19,617 nt of DNA from CAVURW01 sp963743595 (GTDB lineage Bacteria; Verrucomicrobiota; Verrucomicrobiia; Methylacidiphilales; UBA1321). Where the stretch lies: the NCBI GenBank assembly GCA_963743595.1, contig CAVURW010000131.1, forward strand, positions 1-19,617, in the 5' to 3' direction. The number at the start of each line of letters is the position of its first letter. The first letter of the stretch is position 1. Of this stretch, positions 1 through 6,954 are shown piece by piece. A program made the translations under genes and the position numbers. The notes under the pieces were generated by a model. The model did not search any database. It had not been told where the DNA came from and was given only the letters and a program-made list of their open reading frames with translations.

Positions 1-1
1 T

Positions 2-568
2 GCAGTACTTGAGGCGCTTAAGGGAATCCCCACGGTGTGGGTCCTCGGCACTGTCGCCGCAGTGGATGGGATGGATCTCGTGGGCGTGGATAACTTTAAG
101 CATGGGGCAATAGTGGGGCGAAAACTGGTCGAGGCTGGTGTGAAACGTGCCGTGATTGTTTTGCCGGTCGAGAACCGAAATGAGGAACATTCCCTGAGAA
201 TCGAAGGTTGTCTGTGGGTCTTGGAAAAATCGGCCGTCGAATTTGAACAGGTGAAACCCTCCGATTTAATCGAGCCGACCGATTTAAAAGAGTGGGCCAA
301 TACAGGTGTTTACGTCACCGGACACGACAACGACGTTGAAGAAGTCTACACGACTCTCAAGCGAAACAAGGTGCGCCCCTGCACCCACGTACCGCTTTTC
401 GCGAGCGTCACCGAGGTCGATCGTATCAAGGCGCTCAACCCCAAGATCTACACCCTCTCCATCAATCCACTGGAGCTCGGACGGACGGCTGCCTACAGAG
501 TCCTGTGGCGAATGGAAAACCCCCATCATCCGCCCTCGACAATTCTGGTGAACCCCATTTGCGTCTAA
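2..568 (+). CDS. LacI/GalR-type transcriptional regulator, C-terminal part (5' end outside window)
   Basis: The reading frame is open from the first complete codon of the window, so the gene starts upstream and its helix-turn-helix domain is not visible. What is seen matches the periplasmic-binding-protein-like effector domain of LacI-family regulators: a beta strand ending in GIPTVWVLG, then DLVGVDNFKHGAIVGRKLVEAG (the 'D...G...A..hL...G' signature of this fold). The end, LSINPLELGRTAAYRVLWRM followed by PPSTILVNP, is typical of the family. Such proteins repress or activate sugar genes in response to a sugar ligand. The secreted galactoside-related genes downstream on the same strand are plausible targets, but this is only inference from proximity, and I could not recognise a convincing operator. 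Other bacterial PBP-like regulators cannot be excluded without the N-terminus. Confidence 0.8.
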   Translation, partial: AVLEALKGIPTVWVLGTVAAVDGMDLVGVDNFKHGAIVGRKLVEAGVKRAVIVLPVENRNEEHSLRIEGCLWVLEKSAVEFEQVKPSDLIEPTDLKEWANTGVYVTGHDNDVEEVYTTLKRNKVRPCTHVPLFASVTEVDRIKALNPKIYTLSINPLELGRTAAYRVLWRMENPHHPPSTILVNPICV

Positions 569-613
569 AGACAACCAAAAACGACCTTCCTGCGTGTTCC
601 TAGGGAAAGGAAG

Positions 614-648
614 TGGAGAGTAGGGGGGATTCGAACCCCTGACCTTCT
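614..648 (-). other. tRNA 3'-end-like sequence, probable attachment-site remnant
   Basis: Read on the - strand this stretch has a variable-loop-like AGGTC, a T-arm with the conserved loop GGGG-TTCGAAT-CCCC, and an acceptor-like 3' strand ending near CTACTCTCCA. The 5' half of a tRNA (matching acceptor strand, D-arm, pairing anticodon stem) is absent: upstream sequence pairs poorly and instead reads as protein-coding remnant. I therefore do not call a tRNA gene. The simplest explanation is the short 3' tRNA copy left at one end of an integrated element, or a decayed tRNA. The identity of the parent tRNA is not clear. Confidence 0.5.
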
Positions 649-827
649 CATTTAAAAATACAGATGTCCTCAAGGCTACCTAGCAAATCAAGATCCTTGC
701 TCGTAAAGGGCTCGTAAAGGGCTCGTACCGAGCGAGATTTGGGCACGAGGGACAATAGTAAATGGGCCCAGGCGTTTACGGAGTGGCCACCTACAATTAA
801 GAGAGAGGCACCGCTGGAATCACGTAG
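648..827 (-). pseudogene. Truncated nucleotidyltransferase-fold gene fragment
   Basis: The - strand frame reads LRDSSGASLLIVGGHSVNAW, continues through about 20 residues, and then gives EPFTSKDLDLLGSLED before a stop at 648-650. The VGGHSVN glycine-rich turn followed by S/T-K-D-L-D-L-L is the pattern of small nucleotidyltransferase-fold proteins ('GG.av...R.T.DiDLl'), in which the aspartates bind metal. Family members run much further beyond this motif, so the gene is cut off, and the cut falls at the tRNA-like sequence at 614-648. The residues encoded upstream of 827 in the same open frame are not recognisable. I interpret this as a gene truncated by recombination at a tRNA site. The family call is tentative because only about 55 residues are informative. 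Confidence 0.4.
699..727. repeat. Short tandem repeat, 11-nt unit
   Basis: GCTCGTAAAGG occurs twice in perfect tandem (699-709 and 710-720), followed by a partial third unit GCTCGTA (721-727). It lies inside the truncated nucleotidyltransferase-like fragment and encodes part of its R-A-L-Y-E-P-F region. The repeat may be a slippage product in a decaying gene. Confidence 0.7.
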
Positions 828-1156
828 ATTGAGAATCGTTGCGAACTTAAAAAGCGGTAGCCTTGGCTTGGCGAACGATGGCTCTGAGGATGTAGTCATG
901 GGAGTTGACGATCCGAATCTTTGCATGCCTAGGCCAAAGGGAGTTTTCTTTTTGAATCTCCTAAACGAAATGCGCCGCGCATCTTCGGCGTGTTTGATCT
1001 GGTTGATGTTATCGAACAATTCGCTCAGCACTACGGCGCGAATATACCGTTGAATCGCCAGCGCGAAATCACAGCACGCCACCTTGCGCGATTTTACCGC
1101 ATGCCTGCGAATTTTTACTCTATTGCTTGCGGTGCTTTTGCTGCAAACATGCCGTT
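828..1156. other. Intergenic stretch without recognisable gene
   Basis: Open frames exist on both strands, but none gives a recognisable protein pattern or links cleanly to its neighbours. The promoter of the secreted carbohydrate gene cluster that begins at 1157 should lie here. I saw no convincing -35/-10 pair or LacI-type palindrome. Confidence 0.4.
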
Positions 1157-2008
1157 ATGCGATTTCTTCTTGCACTGATTGGTACTCTCTTGGTCGGTGG
1201 CCTTACGGTGCATGCCGATCCCCTCACCGTTCAGATACAAAACTCAGCCGGGAAATCACTGGCCTCGGCGTCGGATCCCAGCAAAGTCGCGCTCGACTAT
1301 GCTGCCGCTTACCAGGCTGGCGACGTGATTCTCGTCACTGCTCCGGCGCAGAAATACCTCTTCATTCAGGTCGATGCCAAGCTGCCGGAGAGCCTGGTCT
1401 TTAGCCCGACTTCGACGGTGACGTTCACGATTCCCTTCGGCAAATTCGCCACGGGCTATGATCCCACCGCATTCAAGGGTGACACGCACCACATCACTGC
1501 ACGAATCGCCTCGCCGACCGAGATCACGACCTATTGTAACGTCGCATTGAATACACTGGATCAGCGCAATTTATCCCAGTATTTCCCACACGCCATCGCC
1601 AGTTCCGTCACGCGCGATGATCCCGTTTTCTTCGAACGCAACGTGATCGATGGGAATGTCCTGAATACGCACCACGGCAAGTGGCCCTACGGGTCTTGGG
1701 GCAATGGATTGAACCCGAACCCCTGGCTGAAAATCGATTTTGGCCGCGATGTCACAGTCGATAAAGTCCGGCTCTATATCCGCGCCGATTTCCCGCACGA
1801 CACTTATTGGACTAACGCGACAATTCAATTTTCTGATGGCACCTCCCAAGACATCACGCTTCAGAAAACGGCCGATCCGCAGGACTTCACTTTCCCTGCA
1901 AAAAAGATCAACTGGATTCAGTTGAACAACTTCAAGCAGCCCACCACACCGCTCGGGTTTGCCGCTGTAACGGAGATGGAAGTCTACGGTAAAGACGCCG
2001 CGCCCTAA
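1157..2008 (+). CDS. Secreted protein with C-terminal discoidin/F5-8C-like carbohydrate-binding domain
   Basis: The product has 283 residues. It begins with a clear Sec signal peptide (MRFLLALIGTLLVGGLTVHA, probable cleavage after HADP or nearby). Residues about 24-140 form an unrecognised beta-rich region. Residues about 145-280 resemble a galactose-binding-like (discoidin, F5/8 type C, CBM32-related) domain: a VIDGN loop, then the signature strand WLKIDFGRDVTVDKVRLYIR, and a terminal AVTEMEVYG strand typical of this fold. I chose the ATG at 1157 because the signal peptide starts there; a TTG at 1127 would add ten unlikely residues. No Shine-Dalgarno is seen. The gene is followed after 4 nt by another secreted-protein gene and then an aldose epimerase, so it is probably the first gene of an operon that handles extracellular glycan. 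Its exact ligand is unknown. Confidence 0.75.
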   Translation: MRFLLALIGTLLVGGLTVHADPLTVQIQNSAGKSLASASDPSKVALDYAAAYQAGDVILVTAPAQKYLFIQVDAKLPESLVFSPTSTVTFTIPFGKFATGYDPTAFKGDTHHITARIASPTEITTYCNVALNTLDQRNLSQYFPHAIASSVTRDDPVFFERNVIDGNVLNTHHGKWPYGSWGNGLNPNPWLKIDFGRDVTVDKVRLYIRADFPHDTYWTNATIQFSDGTSQDITLQKTADPQDFTFPAKKINWIQLNNFKQPTTPLGFAAVTEMEVYGKDAAP

Positions 2009-2012
2009 CACT

Positions 2013-2729
2013 ATGAAGATTCGAATTGCCCTGGTTTTATCACTGGCGTTTCTGTTTCCCATTCGCGCTGACGACACCGGTTTGGCGCTTTTGCTGAATC
2101 CATCGGGCGTGAATTCCCAGGTGTTTGCGCCGACCGTCGATGGAGCGGCTCTCGATTTTACCGCACCGCAGATTTTGATCCACAAAGTGACGCCCGACGC
2201 GGAATTTGTATCTGCAGTTTGGCGCGATTCATCAGGTCAATTGATCTATCAGCGCGACGTCTTTTTCGTAAAACCGGATTACACCGTCGTGGTCGATTAT
2301 CTCTATAACAAAGGTCCGCACGAAGTGGTACGCACGTTTACGTTTCCCGCTGGCACAGCGACCGCCGATCCGAAAGGCGCACAGATCGCTCTCGATGGCG
2401 GGAAAACGTTGCGACTGCAATCGATCGATACCGCAGACGCGACCCTCAACGCCAGCACCGTTACGCTCACGTCAAAGGTCACTGCGCCGGTTCCCCTCGC
2501 CGCCGTTTTCGTAAGTTGGACGGGCAATAACGCACCAAAAGTAGAATATGTGAAGCCGGCAAATCCGATGATCGTTAAACTGAAGATCACATTCGCCGAT
2601 CAGAGCGTGGATGAAATCGGGCTGGCTTGGGAGTCCCGTGCCCTGCACTTGAATGGTACGGAGTTTCACGGCTGGGCCGCCTGCTCTCGACATGGTCCAG
2701 CGGGCAGCCGCTCCATCGAAATCCAATAG
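2013..2729 (+). CDS. Secreted beta-rich protein resembling the C-terminal domain of heparinase II/III-type lyases
   Basis: The product has 238 residues with a signal peptide (MKIRIALVLSLAFLFPIRAD). The middle contains RDVFFVKPDYTVVVDYLYNK followed by GPHEVVRTFTFPAG. This closely follows the pattern seen in the C-terminal beta-sandwich of heparinase II/III-family polysaccharide lyases ('R.v.fv.pdy.vv.D.l.g...h...q.fhf'). The catalytic alpha/alpha-barrel of such lyases (about 350 residues or more) is absent, so this is a stand-alone beta domain and not an enzyme I can support. It probably binds or helps present a polysaccharide in the periplasm or outside the cell. It sits 4 nt after the carbohydrate-binding gene and 3 nt before the epimerase gene. 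The fold assignment comes from motif resemblance only. Confidence 0.6.
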   Translation: MKIRIALVLSLAFLFPIRADDTGLALLLNPSGVNSQVFAPTVDGAALDFTAPQILIHKVTPDAEFVSAVWRDSSGQLIYQRDVFFVKPDYTVVVDYLYNKGPHEVVRTFTFPAGTATADPKGAQIALDGGKTLRLQSIDTADATLNASTVTLTSKVTAPVPLAAVFVSWTGNNAPKVEYVKPANPMIVKLKITFADQSVDEIGLAWESRALHLNGTEFHGWAACSRHGPAGSRSIEIQ

Positions 2730-2732
2730 GCG

Positions 2733-3833
2733 ATGAAATCTCTTTTTGTCTTCGCGCTTTTGCTGATTTCTCCGCTCCACGCGGGCGTTACCTCGCGCGC
2801 GTTCGGCCAGTGCCCGGAAGGTTCCGTGACGCGCTACACGTTAACCAATTCCATGGGTTCCAGTGTCAGCATCATGGATTTTGGTGCGACAGTCGTGAGC
2901 GTGGTGATGCCGGATAAAAATGGGCACATGGACGACCTGGCTTTGGGGTTCGATAAGCCGGACGATTACGCGGCGGCGAAGCTCAATTTCGGCACGATGG
3001 GCCGTTACATCAATCGCATTGGCCACGCGCAGATCACCCTGGACGGGCACACGTATCCCTTGACCAAAAACAAGGGCGAGAACACCATGCACGGCGGGAA
3101 ACTGGGGTTCAATCGCCACCTGTGGAAGTGCAAAATTGTGGGGAACATGCCGCCATCGATTCAACTGACACGACTGAGCCCCGATGGCGAAGAGGGCTTT
3201 CCCGGCAACCTCAACGTGAGCGTAACGTTCACCCTCACGGAGGATAATCATTTCCGCGTTCATTACGACGCGACGACGGATAAACCGACTGTGGTGAATC
3301 TCTCCAACCACACGCTTTTCAATCTCTCTGGGCCGGGGCACGGCACAATCTTGGACGACGTCGCCATGGTGAACGCGGATGCCATCACGCCGATCGATTC
3401 CGACTCGCTTCCGACCGGCGAGATTCGCAAGGTGCACGGCACACCCTGGGACCTGAGTGTGCCCACACCCATAAAAAAGCACATCAATGATCTCGGCGCA
3501 CAACCGCCTGGCTACGACATCAACTACGTGGTCAATAGACCAAGCACAGGCGGGCTGAGCATCGTTGGCTGGGTGCATGATCCCAAGAGCGGTCGCACGC
3601 TAATAGTGCTTTCGGATCAACCGGGCGTGCAGTTTTACACCGGGAATCTTTTCGATGGCACGCTCATTGGGAAGGGTGGGGTCAAGTACACGCAATACTG
3701 CGCGTTTTCGCTGGAAGCCCAGCACTTTCCCGACTCGCCTAACCACGCGAATTTTCCATCGACAGTGGTTCGCCCGGAAGAGCCGTACAGCTCGACAATC
3801 GAGTATGTCTTTACGATCCCGGATCATTTGTAA
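2733..3833 (+). CDS. galM: Secreted aldose 1-epimerase (mutarotase), GalM family
   Basis: The enzyme interconverts alpha and beta anomers of galactose and other aldoses. The 366-residue product shows the family in order: GRYINRIG (N94/R95, substrate contact), ENTMHGGKLGFNRHLW (H120), VVNLSNHTLFNLSG (H193, catalytic acid), GYDINYV (D262), FYTGNLFDG, and SLEAQHFPDSPNH (E328, catalytic base). It ends with the usual YSSTIEYVF strand. Residues follow GalM family knowledge; numbering is mine from this start. Unlike cytoplasmic E. coli GalM, it begins with a signal peptide (MKSLFVFALLLISPLHA), so it should act outside the cytoplasm. It is the third gene of the tight cluster, and the alpha-galactosidase gene lies 1.3 kb downstream. 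That fits a role on freshly released galactose. The ATG follows the previous stop by 3 nt without a Shine-Dalgarno. Confidence 0.93.
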   Translation: MKSLFVFALLLISPLHAGVTSRAFGQCPEGSVTRYTLTNSMGSSVSIMDFGATVVSVVMPDKNGHMDDLALGFDKPDDYAAAKLNFGTMGRYINRIGHAQITLDGHTYPLTKNKGENTMHGGKLGFNRHLWKCKIVGNMPPSIQLTRLSPDGEEGFPGNLNVSVTFTLTEDNHFRVHYDATTDKPTVVNLSNHTLFNLSGPGHGTILDDVAMVNADAITPIDSDSLPTGEIRKVHGTPWDLSVPTPIKKHINDLGAQPPGYDINYVVNRPSTGGLSIVGWVHDPKSGRTLIVLSDQPGVQFYTGNLFDGTLIGKGGVKYTQYCAFSLEAQHFPDSPNHANFPSTVVRPEEPYSSTIEYVFTIPDHL

Positions 3834-3992
3834 CGTTTTCGCTGAAGTCCCGCAGTAGCAGAAATCGGGCCCGGATGGAGATGTCGGATCGACACAAAGC
3901 ATTCGCTATCCACAGTTCTCCAAATCGACACGCCGGCGCTGCAAGGCGGGATGAACCGAAATTACCGTAACATACACACTATCAACAAGGTA

Positions 3993-4150
3993 TCCATGTC
4001 GACCTTGTGGAGACATCAGTAAAAATCAGAACGGGAGGCTTACTGATTCCTCGGCAAGCTCTTCTTGAACTAGTTGAGGTCGATTCAATTGAGCGCCAAA
4101 AGCGCCTCCCGTTCTGATTTTTACTGATGTCTCCACAAGGTCGACATGGA
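3993..4150. repeat. Perfect 47-bp inverted repeat with 64-nt spacer
   Basis: Left arm 3993-4039 and right arm 4104-4150 are exact reverse complements over 47 nt, separated by 4040-4103. The arm core contains the sequence CTGATTTTTACTGATGTCTC. Transcribed RNA would form a very long hairpin. The right arm, extended to 4109-4157, recurs as an exact 49-nt direct copy at 4758-4806, so these arms belong to a local repeat family and are not a simple terminator. The upstream 3834-3992 stretch contains nothing recognisable. Confidence 0.95.
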
Positions 4151-4223
4151 AACATGTGAGTGAACAATTTGCACGAAGCGCGGTTCATTCTCACTAATCA
4201 CGCGGCTTCGCGGGGTTAGTGTC
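4141..4223 (+). repeat. Interspersed repeat, copy 1 (about 83 nt)
   Basis: This copy begins TCGACATGGAAACATG and runs through GAGTGAACAATTTGCAC to GGGGTTAGTGTC. It is homologous to copies 2 and 3 at 4790-4875 and 4876-4960. Copies 1 and 3 also share a diverged tail (TGGAAAACCTTTTTGAGAG-like at 4230 and AGAAATCCTTTTTGACAG-like at 4968). It has no coding appearance. Confidence 0.85.
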
Positions 4224-4229
4224 TTGGAT

Positions 4230-4727
4230 TGGAAAACCTTTTTGAGAGAAGGTTCGTGAGGAGTTCATTACGTAACATGGAATCTCGACACCGAAGTGGT
4301 TTTTCAGGAACTCTTCTGGAGATGTTATATTACGTTTACATTCTGACAAACCGAAGTCGAGTGTTGTACGTTGGCAACACTAACCACCTAGGTCGTAGGC
4401 TGTGGGAACACAGACACGATCGTAGCCCGCGATCGTTTACCGCTCGCTATAATTTAGATCAACTCGTTTTTTACGAAGTAATCGAAGACCCTAATGCGGC
4501 GATTGCTCGTGAAACGCAAATCAAAACGTGGTCCAGACAGAAGAAAATCAAGTTGATTGAGTCGATGAATCCTGACTGGCAGGACTTGTGCACGCATTTT
4601 CCTAGTTCGTTAGACGATCTGAAGAAGGCTTAGGCTTTGGTTGGAACACATTTCCTTCGATAATTTCAGAAGTCTACTGGATGTCTCGACTGGGTCCTCA
4701 TAAAGCTTCTCTCAAAAAGGTTTTCCA
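4230..4727. repeat. 22-nt inverted repeat pair flanking the GIY-YIG gene
   Basis: TGGAAAACCTTTTTGAGAGA plus AG (4230-4251) recurs as its exact reverse complement at 4706-4727. The pair lies about 70 nt on either side of the GIY-YIG coding region (4322-4633), nested within the larger inverted arms. Confidence 0.9.
4322..4633 (+). CDS. Small GIY-YIG family nuclease
   Basis: This is a stand-alone GIY-YIG domain of 103 residues, the usual size for this small-protein group. Visible motifs are LYYVYILTNRSRVLYVGNTN, which contains the GIY-equivalent YVYIL and the YIG-equivalent YVG. The conserved arginine follows in LGRRLWEHR. Then comes ARETQIKTWSRQKKIKLIES, where the glutamate corresponds to the metal-binding residue, and the terminal NPDWQDL is typical of the group. 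The fold cuts DNA, but the role of the small family is not established. I chose the ATG at 4322 because the domain starts there; AGGAA at 4306-4310 is a reasonable ribosome site. An upstream in-frame ATG at 4278 or TTG at 4229 would add residues encoded by repeat DNA. The gene sits inside nested inverted repeats, suggesting mobility. Confidence 0.88.
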   Translation: MLYYVYILTNRSRVLYVGNTNHLGRRLWEHRHDRSPRSFTARYNLDQLVFYEVIEDPNAAIARETQIKTWSRQKKIKLIESMNPDWQDLCTHFPSSLDDLKKA

Positions 4728-4789
4728 GTACGAGCTTATCCAGGAATCAGTGAGCTTCCGTTCTGATTTTTACTGATGTCTCCACAAGG

Positions 4790-4960
4790 TCGACATGGAA
4801 ACATGTTAAGAGTGAACAATTTGCACTAAGCGCGATTCATGCGCGCGAATCACGTCGCTTTGCGGGGTCGGTGTCTCGACATGGAAACATGTTAAGAGTG
4901 AACAATTGCACTAAGCGCGGTTCATGCCCACGAATCAGGTCGCTTTGCGGGGTCGGTGTC
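4790..4960 (+). repeat. Two tandem copies of the about 86-nt interspersed repeat (copies 2 and 3)
   Basis: Copy 2 (4790-4875) and copy 3 (4876-4960) abut head to tail. Both start TCGACATGGAAACATGTTAA and both end CGCTTTGCGGGGTCGGTGTC, with scattered differences and one base fewer in copy 3. Copy 2 is preceded by the hairpin-arm sequence at 4758-4789. Nothing recognisable follows copy 3's tail up to the alpha-galactosidase start at 5090. Confidence 0.9.
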
Positions 4961-5089
4961 TCGGAATAGAAATCCTTTTTGACAGGAGAGGAGCTCGTTG
5001 AGGCATTATTAGTCGGACGTAATTCTTAAGTAAATCGTCATGCCATCGGAACTTTCGCCAAAGTCTCGGGTTATCCTCCCAAAGCTCTT

Positions 5090-6745
5090 ATGTTCCGAAC
5101 CCCTCTTCTTGTCGGTCTGCTCACCCTTTCTCTTAGCTTCGCCTCGGCTCAAGACATCCTCACGCCGCCGAGCCCCAAGACGCCGCTTCTCCATAATGCG
5201 AAGGTCTTCGGCTCGCATCCGGGAAATCCCTTTCTCTTCACGATTCCATCGACAGGCGACCGACCGATTACCTTCTCGGCGGATAACCTCCCGACCGGCC
5301 TGACCCTAGACGCCGCAACGGGCCGGATCACCGGAACCACACCCGCCGCTGGTGATTACTCGGTAACACTCCATGCGAAGAATTCGCTCGGCGAAAACAG
5401 TCGCCCGTTCTTGATCAAAAGCGGGGATACGTTGGCCCTCACACCGCCGATGGGTTGGAATAGCTGGAACTGTTTTGCGAATGCGGTTTCCGACGAGAAA
5501 ATCCGCTCCGCCGCCGATGCGATCGTCAAGACAGGGCTCGTGGATCATGGCTGGACCTATGTGAACATTGATGACTGTTGGCAGGGCAATCGCGATGCGT
5601 CCGGCAATATCCAGCCCAATGCGAAGTTCCCGGATATGAAAGCACTGAGCGATTACATCCACGGCCTGGGGCTGAAGTTTGGCACCTACTCCTCGCCAGG
5701 ACCGAAGACCTGCGCGGGTTTCACGGCCAGCTACCAGCATGAAGACCAGGACGCGGCCACGTACGGCCAATGGGGCGTCGATTACGTGAAGTATGACTGG
5801 TGCAGCTACGGTGGAGTCGCGGAGCGGGAGAAAATGGATGAGTACGGGAAGCTGCTTTCTGCCGACGACGCCACTCAGCTGAAGTCCCTGATGGCCGAGA
5901 AGGATACCCTGAAGCACAATCGCAGCCGCACGGACGCGGAGAATGCGCGTTTGAAAGAGGTGAGCGATTCGATCGATGCGCTGAATAAGAAAATGGATCC
6001 CGCGCAGAAGGAAAAGATCGACCTGGAAATTGTCCAGAAGCCCTACAAGGTTTTTCGCGCGTCGCTGGATAAAGTGAAACGCGATATCGTGTTCAGCTAT
6101 TGCCAGTATGGAATGGGCAAAGTGTGGGAATGGGGCGCGGTGGCGGGCGGAAATACCTGGCGCACCACAGGCGATATTACCGATAACTGGAACAGCATGA
6201 CGGGCAATGCGCGGCGAGGCGATGGGATCGCTGAATTCGCCGGACCCGGTCATTGGAACGATCAAGACATGTTGGTGGTGGGCCAAGTTGGCTGGGGCAA
6301 TACGCATCCCACCAAGCTCACGCCGGATGAGCAGTACACGCACATGAGCCTCTGGTGCTTGCAGGATTGCCCCCTGCTCATCGGCTGCGATTTAACGAAG
6401 CTCGATCCGTTCACGCTGAACTTGCTGACGAATGATGAAGTGCTGGATGTGGACCAAGACCCGCTCGGTCAAGCCGCATCCGTCGTTCATCCCGTGGAGT
6501 TTGGTCAAACATCAATCCAAATTTGGTCCAAAAAGATGCAGGATGGATCGACCGTTGTCGGCTTGCTCAACATGGGATCAACGCCTGTCGTCGGCCAAGT
6601 GCAGTGGACCGATCTTAAATTGAGCGGCTCCCAAAAAGTGCGCGATCTCTGGCGGCAAAAAGACCTGGGCTCGTTTGATAAAAGCTACGCGACTCCGGAC
6701 CCGATTCCGACGCACGGCGTGGTGCTGATAAAAATCTCCGGCTAG
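5090..6745 (+). CDS. Secreted alpha-galactosidase, glycoside hydrolase family 27
   Basis: The enzyme hydrolyses terminal alpha-linked galactose from oligo- or polysaccharides. The 551-residue product has a signal peptide (MFRTPLLVGLLTLSLSFASA). Residues about 35-110 form an Ig-like putative-binding domain (LPTGLTLDAATGRITGTTP is the hallmark of He_PIG-type domains). The GH27 barrel follows: TPPMGWNSWNCF (119-129), NIDDCW (159-164), then YVKYDWC with nucleophile D236. WRTTGDITDNW carries the acid/base D362, and PGHWNDQDMLVVG completes the barrel. Catalytic roles are by analogy with plant and human GH27 enzymes. The end (GVVLIKISG) fits the family's C-terminal beta domain. A charged helical insertion (about 250-315, LKSLMAEKDTLK... 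KEVSDSIDALNKK) sits between nucleophile and acid/base. The gene lies downstream of galM and shares its likely galactoside role. Confidence 0.93.
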   Translation: MFRTPLLVGLLTLSLSFASAQDILTPPSPKTPLLHNAKVFGSHPGNPFLFTIPSTGDRPITFSADNLPTGLTLDAATGRITGTTPAAGDYSVTLHAKNSLGENSRPFLIKSGDTLALTPPMGWNSWNCFANAVSDEKIRSAADAIVKTGLVDHGWTYVNIDDCWQGNRDASGNIQPNAKFPDMKALSDYIHGLGLKFGTYSSPGPKTCAGFTASYQHEDQDAATYGQWGVDYVKYDWCSYGGVAEREKMDEYGKLLSADDATQLKSLMAEKDTLKHNRSRTDAENARLKEVSDSIDALNKKMDPAQKEKIDLEIVQKPYKVFRASLDKVKRDIVFSYCQYGMGKVWEWGAVAGGNTWRTTGDITDNWNSMTGNARRGDGIAEFAGPGHWNDQDMLVVGQVGWGNTHPTKLTPDEQYTHMSLWCLQDCPLLIGCDLTKLDPFTLNLLTNDEVLDVDQDPLGQAASVVHPVEFGQTSIQIWSKKMQDGSTVVGLLNMGSTPVVGQVQWTDLKLSGSQKVRDLWRQKDLGSFDKSYATPDPIPTHGVVLIKISG

Positions 6746-6954
6746 TTCATTTGCCTTCAAATGGTTTGAAGAAATGAGAGTGTGAGAGTTCGCAGCGGCT
6801 GCAACGAGGTGGCAGGCGGCGTGAAAAATTCGCCTGTCGGGCGTGCTTTGAATGCAGTGGCGACTGGAACACTCCTCCACTTTGTGGACTGGCAAAACCT
6901 TCCCATTTTCATCATGATGAGGTGTGTAGCGATCGGGAAAATCTCTTCCACGTG
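6746..6954. repeat. Intergenic region with palindromic repeat-like DNA
   Basis: The stretch holds two potential hairpins: GCAGGCG...CGCCTGT (about 6811-6838) and TCCACTTTGTGGA (6876-6888). The second lies in an 18-nt string (6873-6890) that occurs identically at 8368-8385. The general look is that of an interspersed REP-like element. Its - strand open frame (-ARPTGEFFTPPATSLQPL-) is probably the translation of a repeat and not a gene. Confidence 0.4.

Larger units (their letters stand above)
3993..4799. mobile_element. Candidate small mobile unit bounded by inverted repeats and carrying a GIY-YIG gene
   Basis: The left boundary sequence 3993-4051 is repeated in inverted orientation at 4742-4799 with a few mismatches and one missing base. 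Together they enclose about 0.8 kb that holds the GIY-YIG nuclease gene, the perfect hairpin repeat, and a second nested inverted pair (4230-4251 and 4706-4727). The only gene inside encodes a nuclease, so the unit may move or be maintained by it. I could not see target-site duplications at the outer edges, so the mobile-element status is a hypothesis. The alternative is that an unrelated repeat cluster was simply invaded by the nuclease gene. Confidence 0.45.

Noticed and set aside
612..700. A complete tRNA gene on the - strand
   Set aside because: Only the T-arm and 3' acceptor-like strand are present. The presumed anticodon stem does not pair and no matching 5' acceptor strand or D-arm is found.
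739..1053. 104-residue open frame on the + strand
   Set aside because: It has no recognisable motif or ribosome site, and the opposite strand carries the better nucleotidyltransferase-like remnant over part of it.
990..1156. LacI-type operator upstream of the secreted carbohydrate genes (palindromic bits such as CGAACAATTCG)
   Set aside because: The palindrome is short and imperfect compared with LacI-family operators and is not repeated upstream of the alpha-galactosidase gene.
2841..3578. 245-residue open frame on the - strand
   Set aside because: It is antisense to the clear GalM gene and its composition (H/R/V-rich) is typical of a shadow frame.
3982..4194. 70-residue open frame on the - strand
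   Set aside because: It lies almost wholly within the perfect inverted repeat and is its translation.
3985..4810. Target-site duplication at the edges of the GIY-YIG unit
   Set aside because: The bases outside 3993 and 4799 do not form a convincing direct repeat, so insertion by transposition is not shown.
4141..4960. CRISPR array
   Set aside because: The repeats are about 86 nt, only two are adjacent, and there are no spacers between them and no cas genes.
5306..6343. 345-residue open frame on the - strand
   Set aside because: It is antisense to the well-supported GH27 alpha-galactosidase and its translation shows no family pattern.
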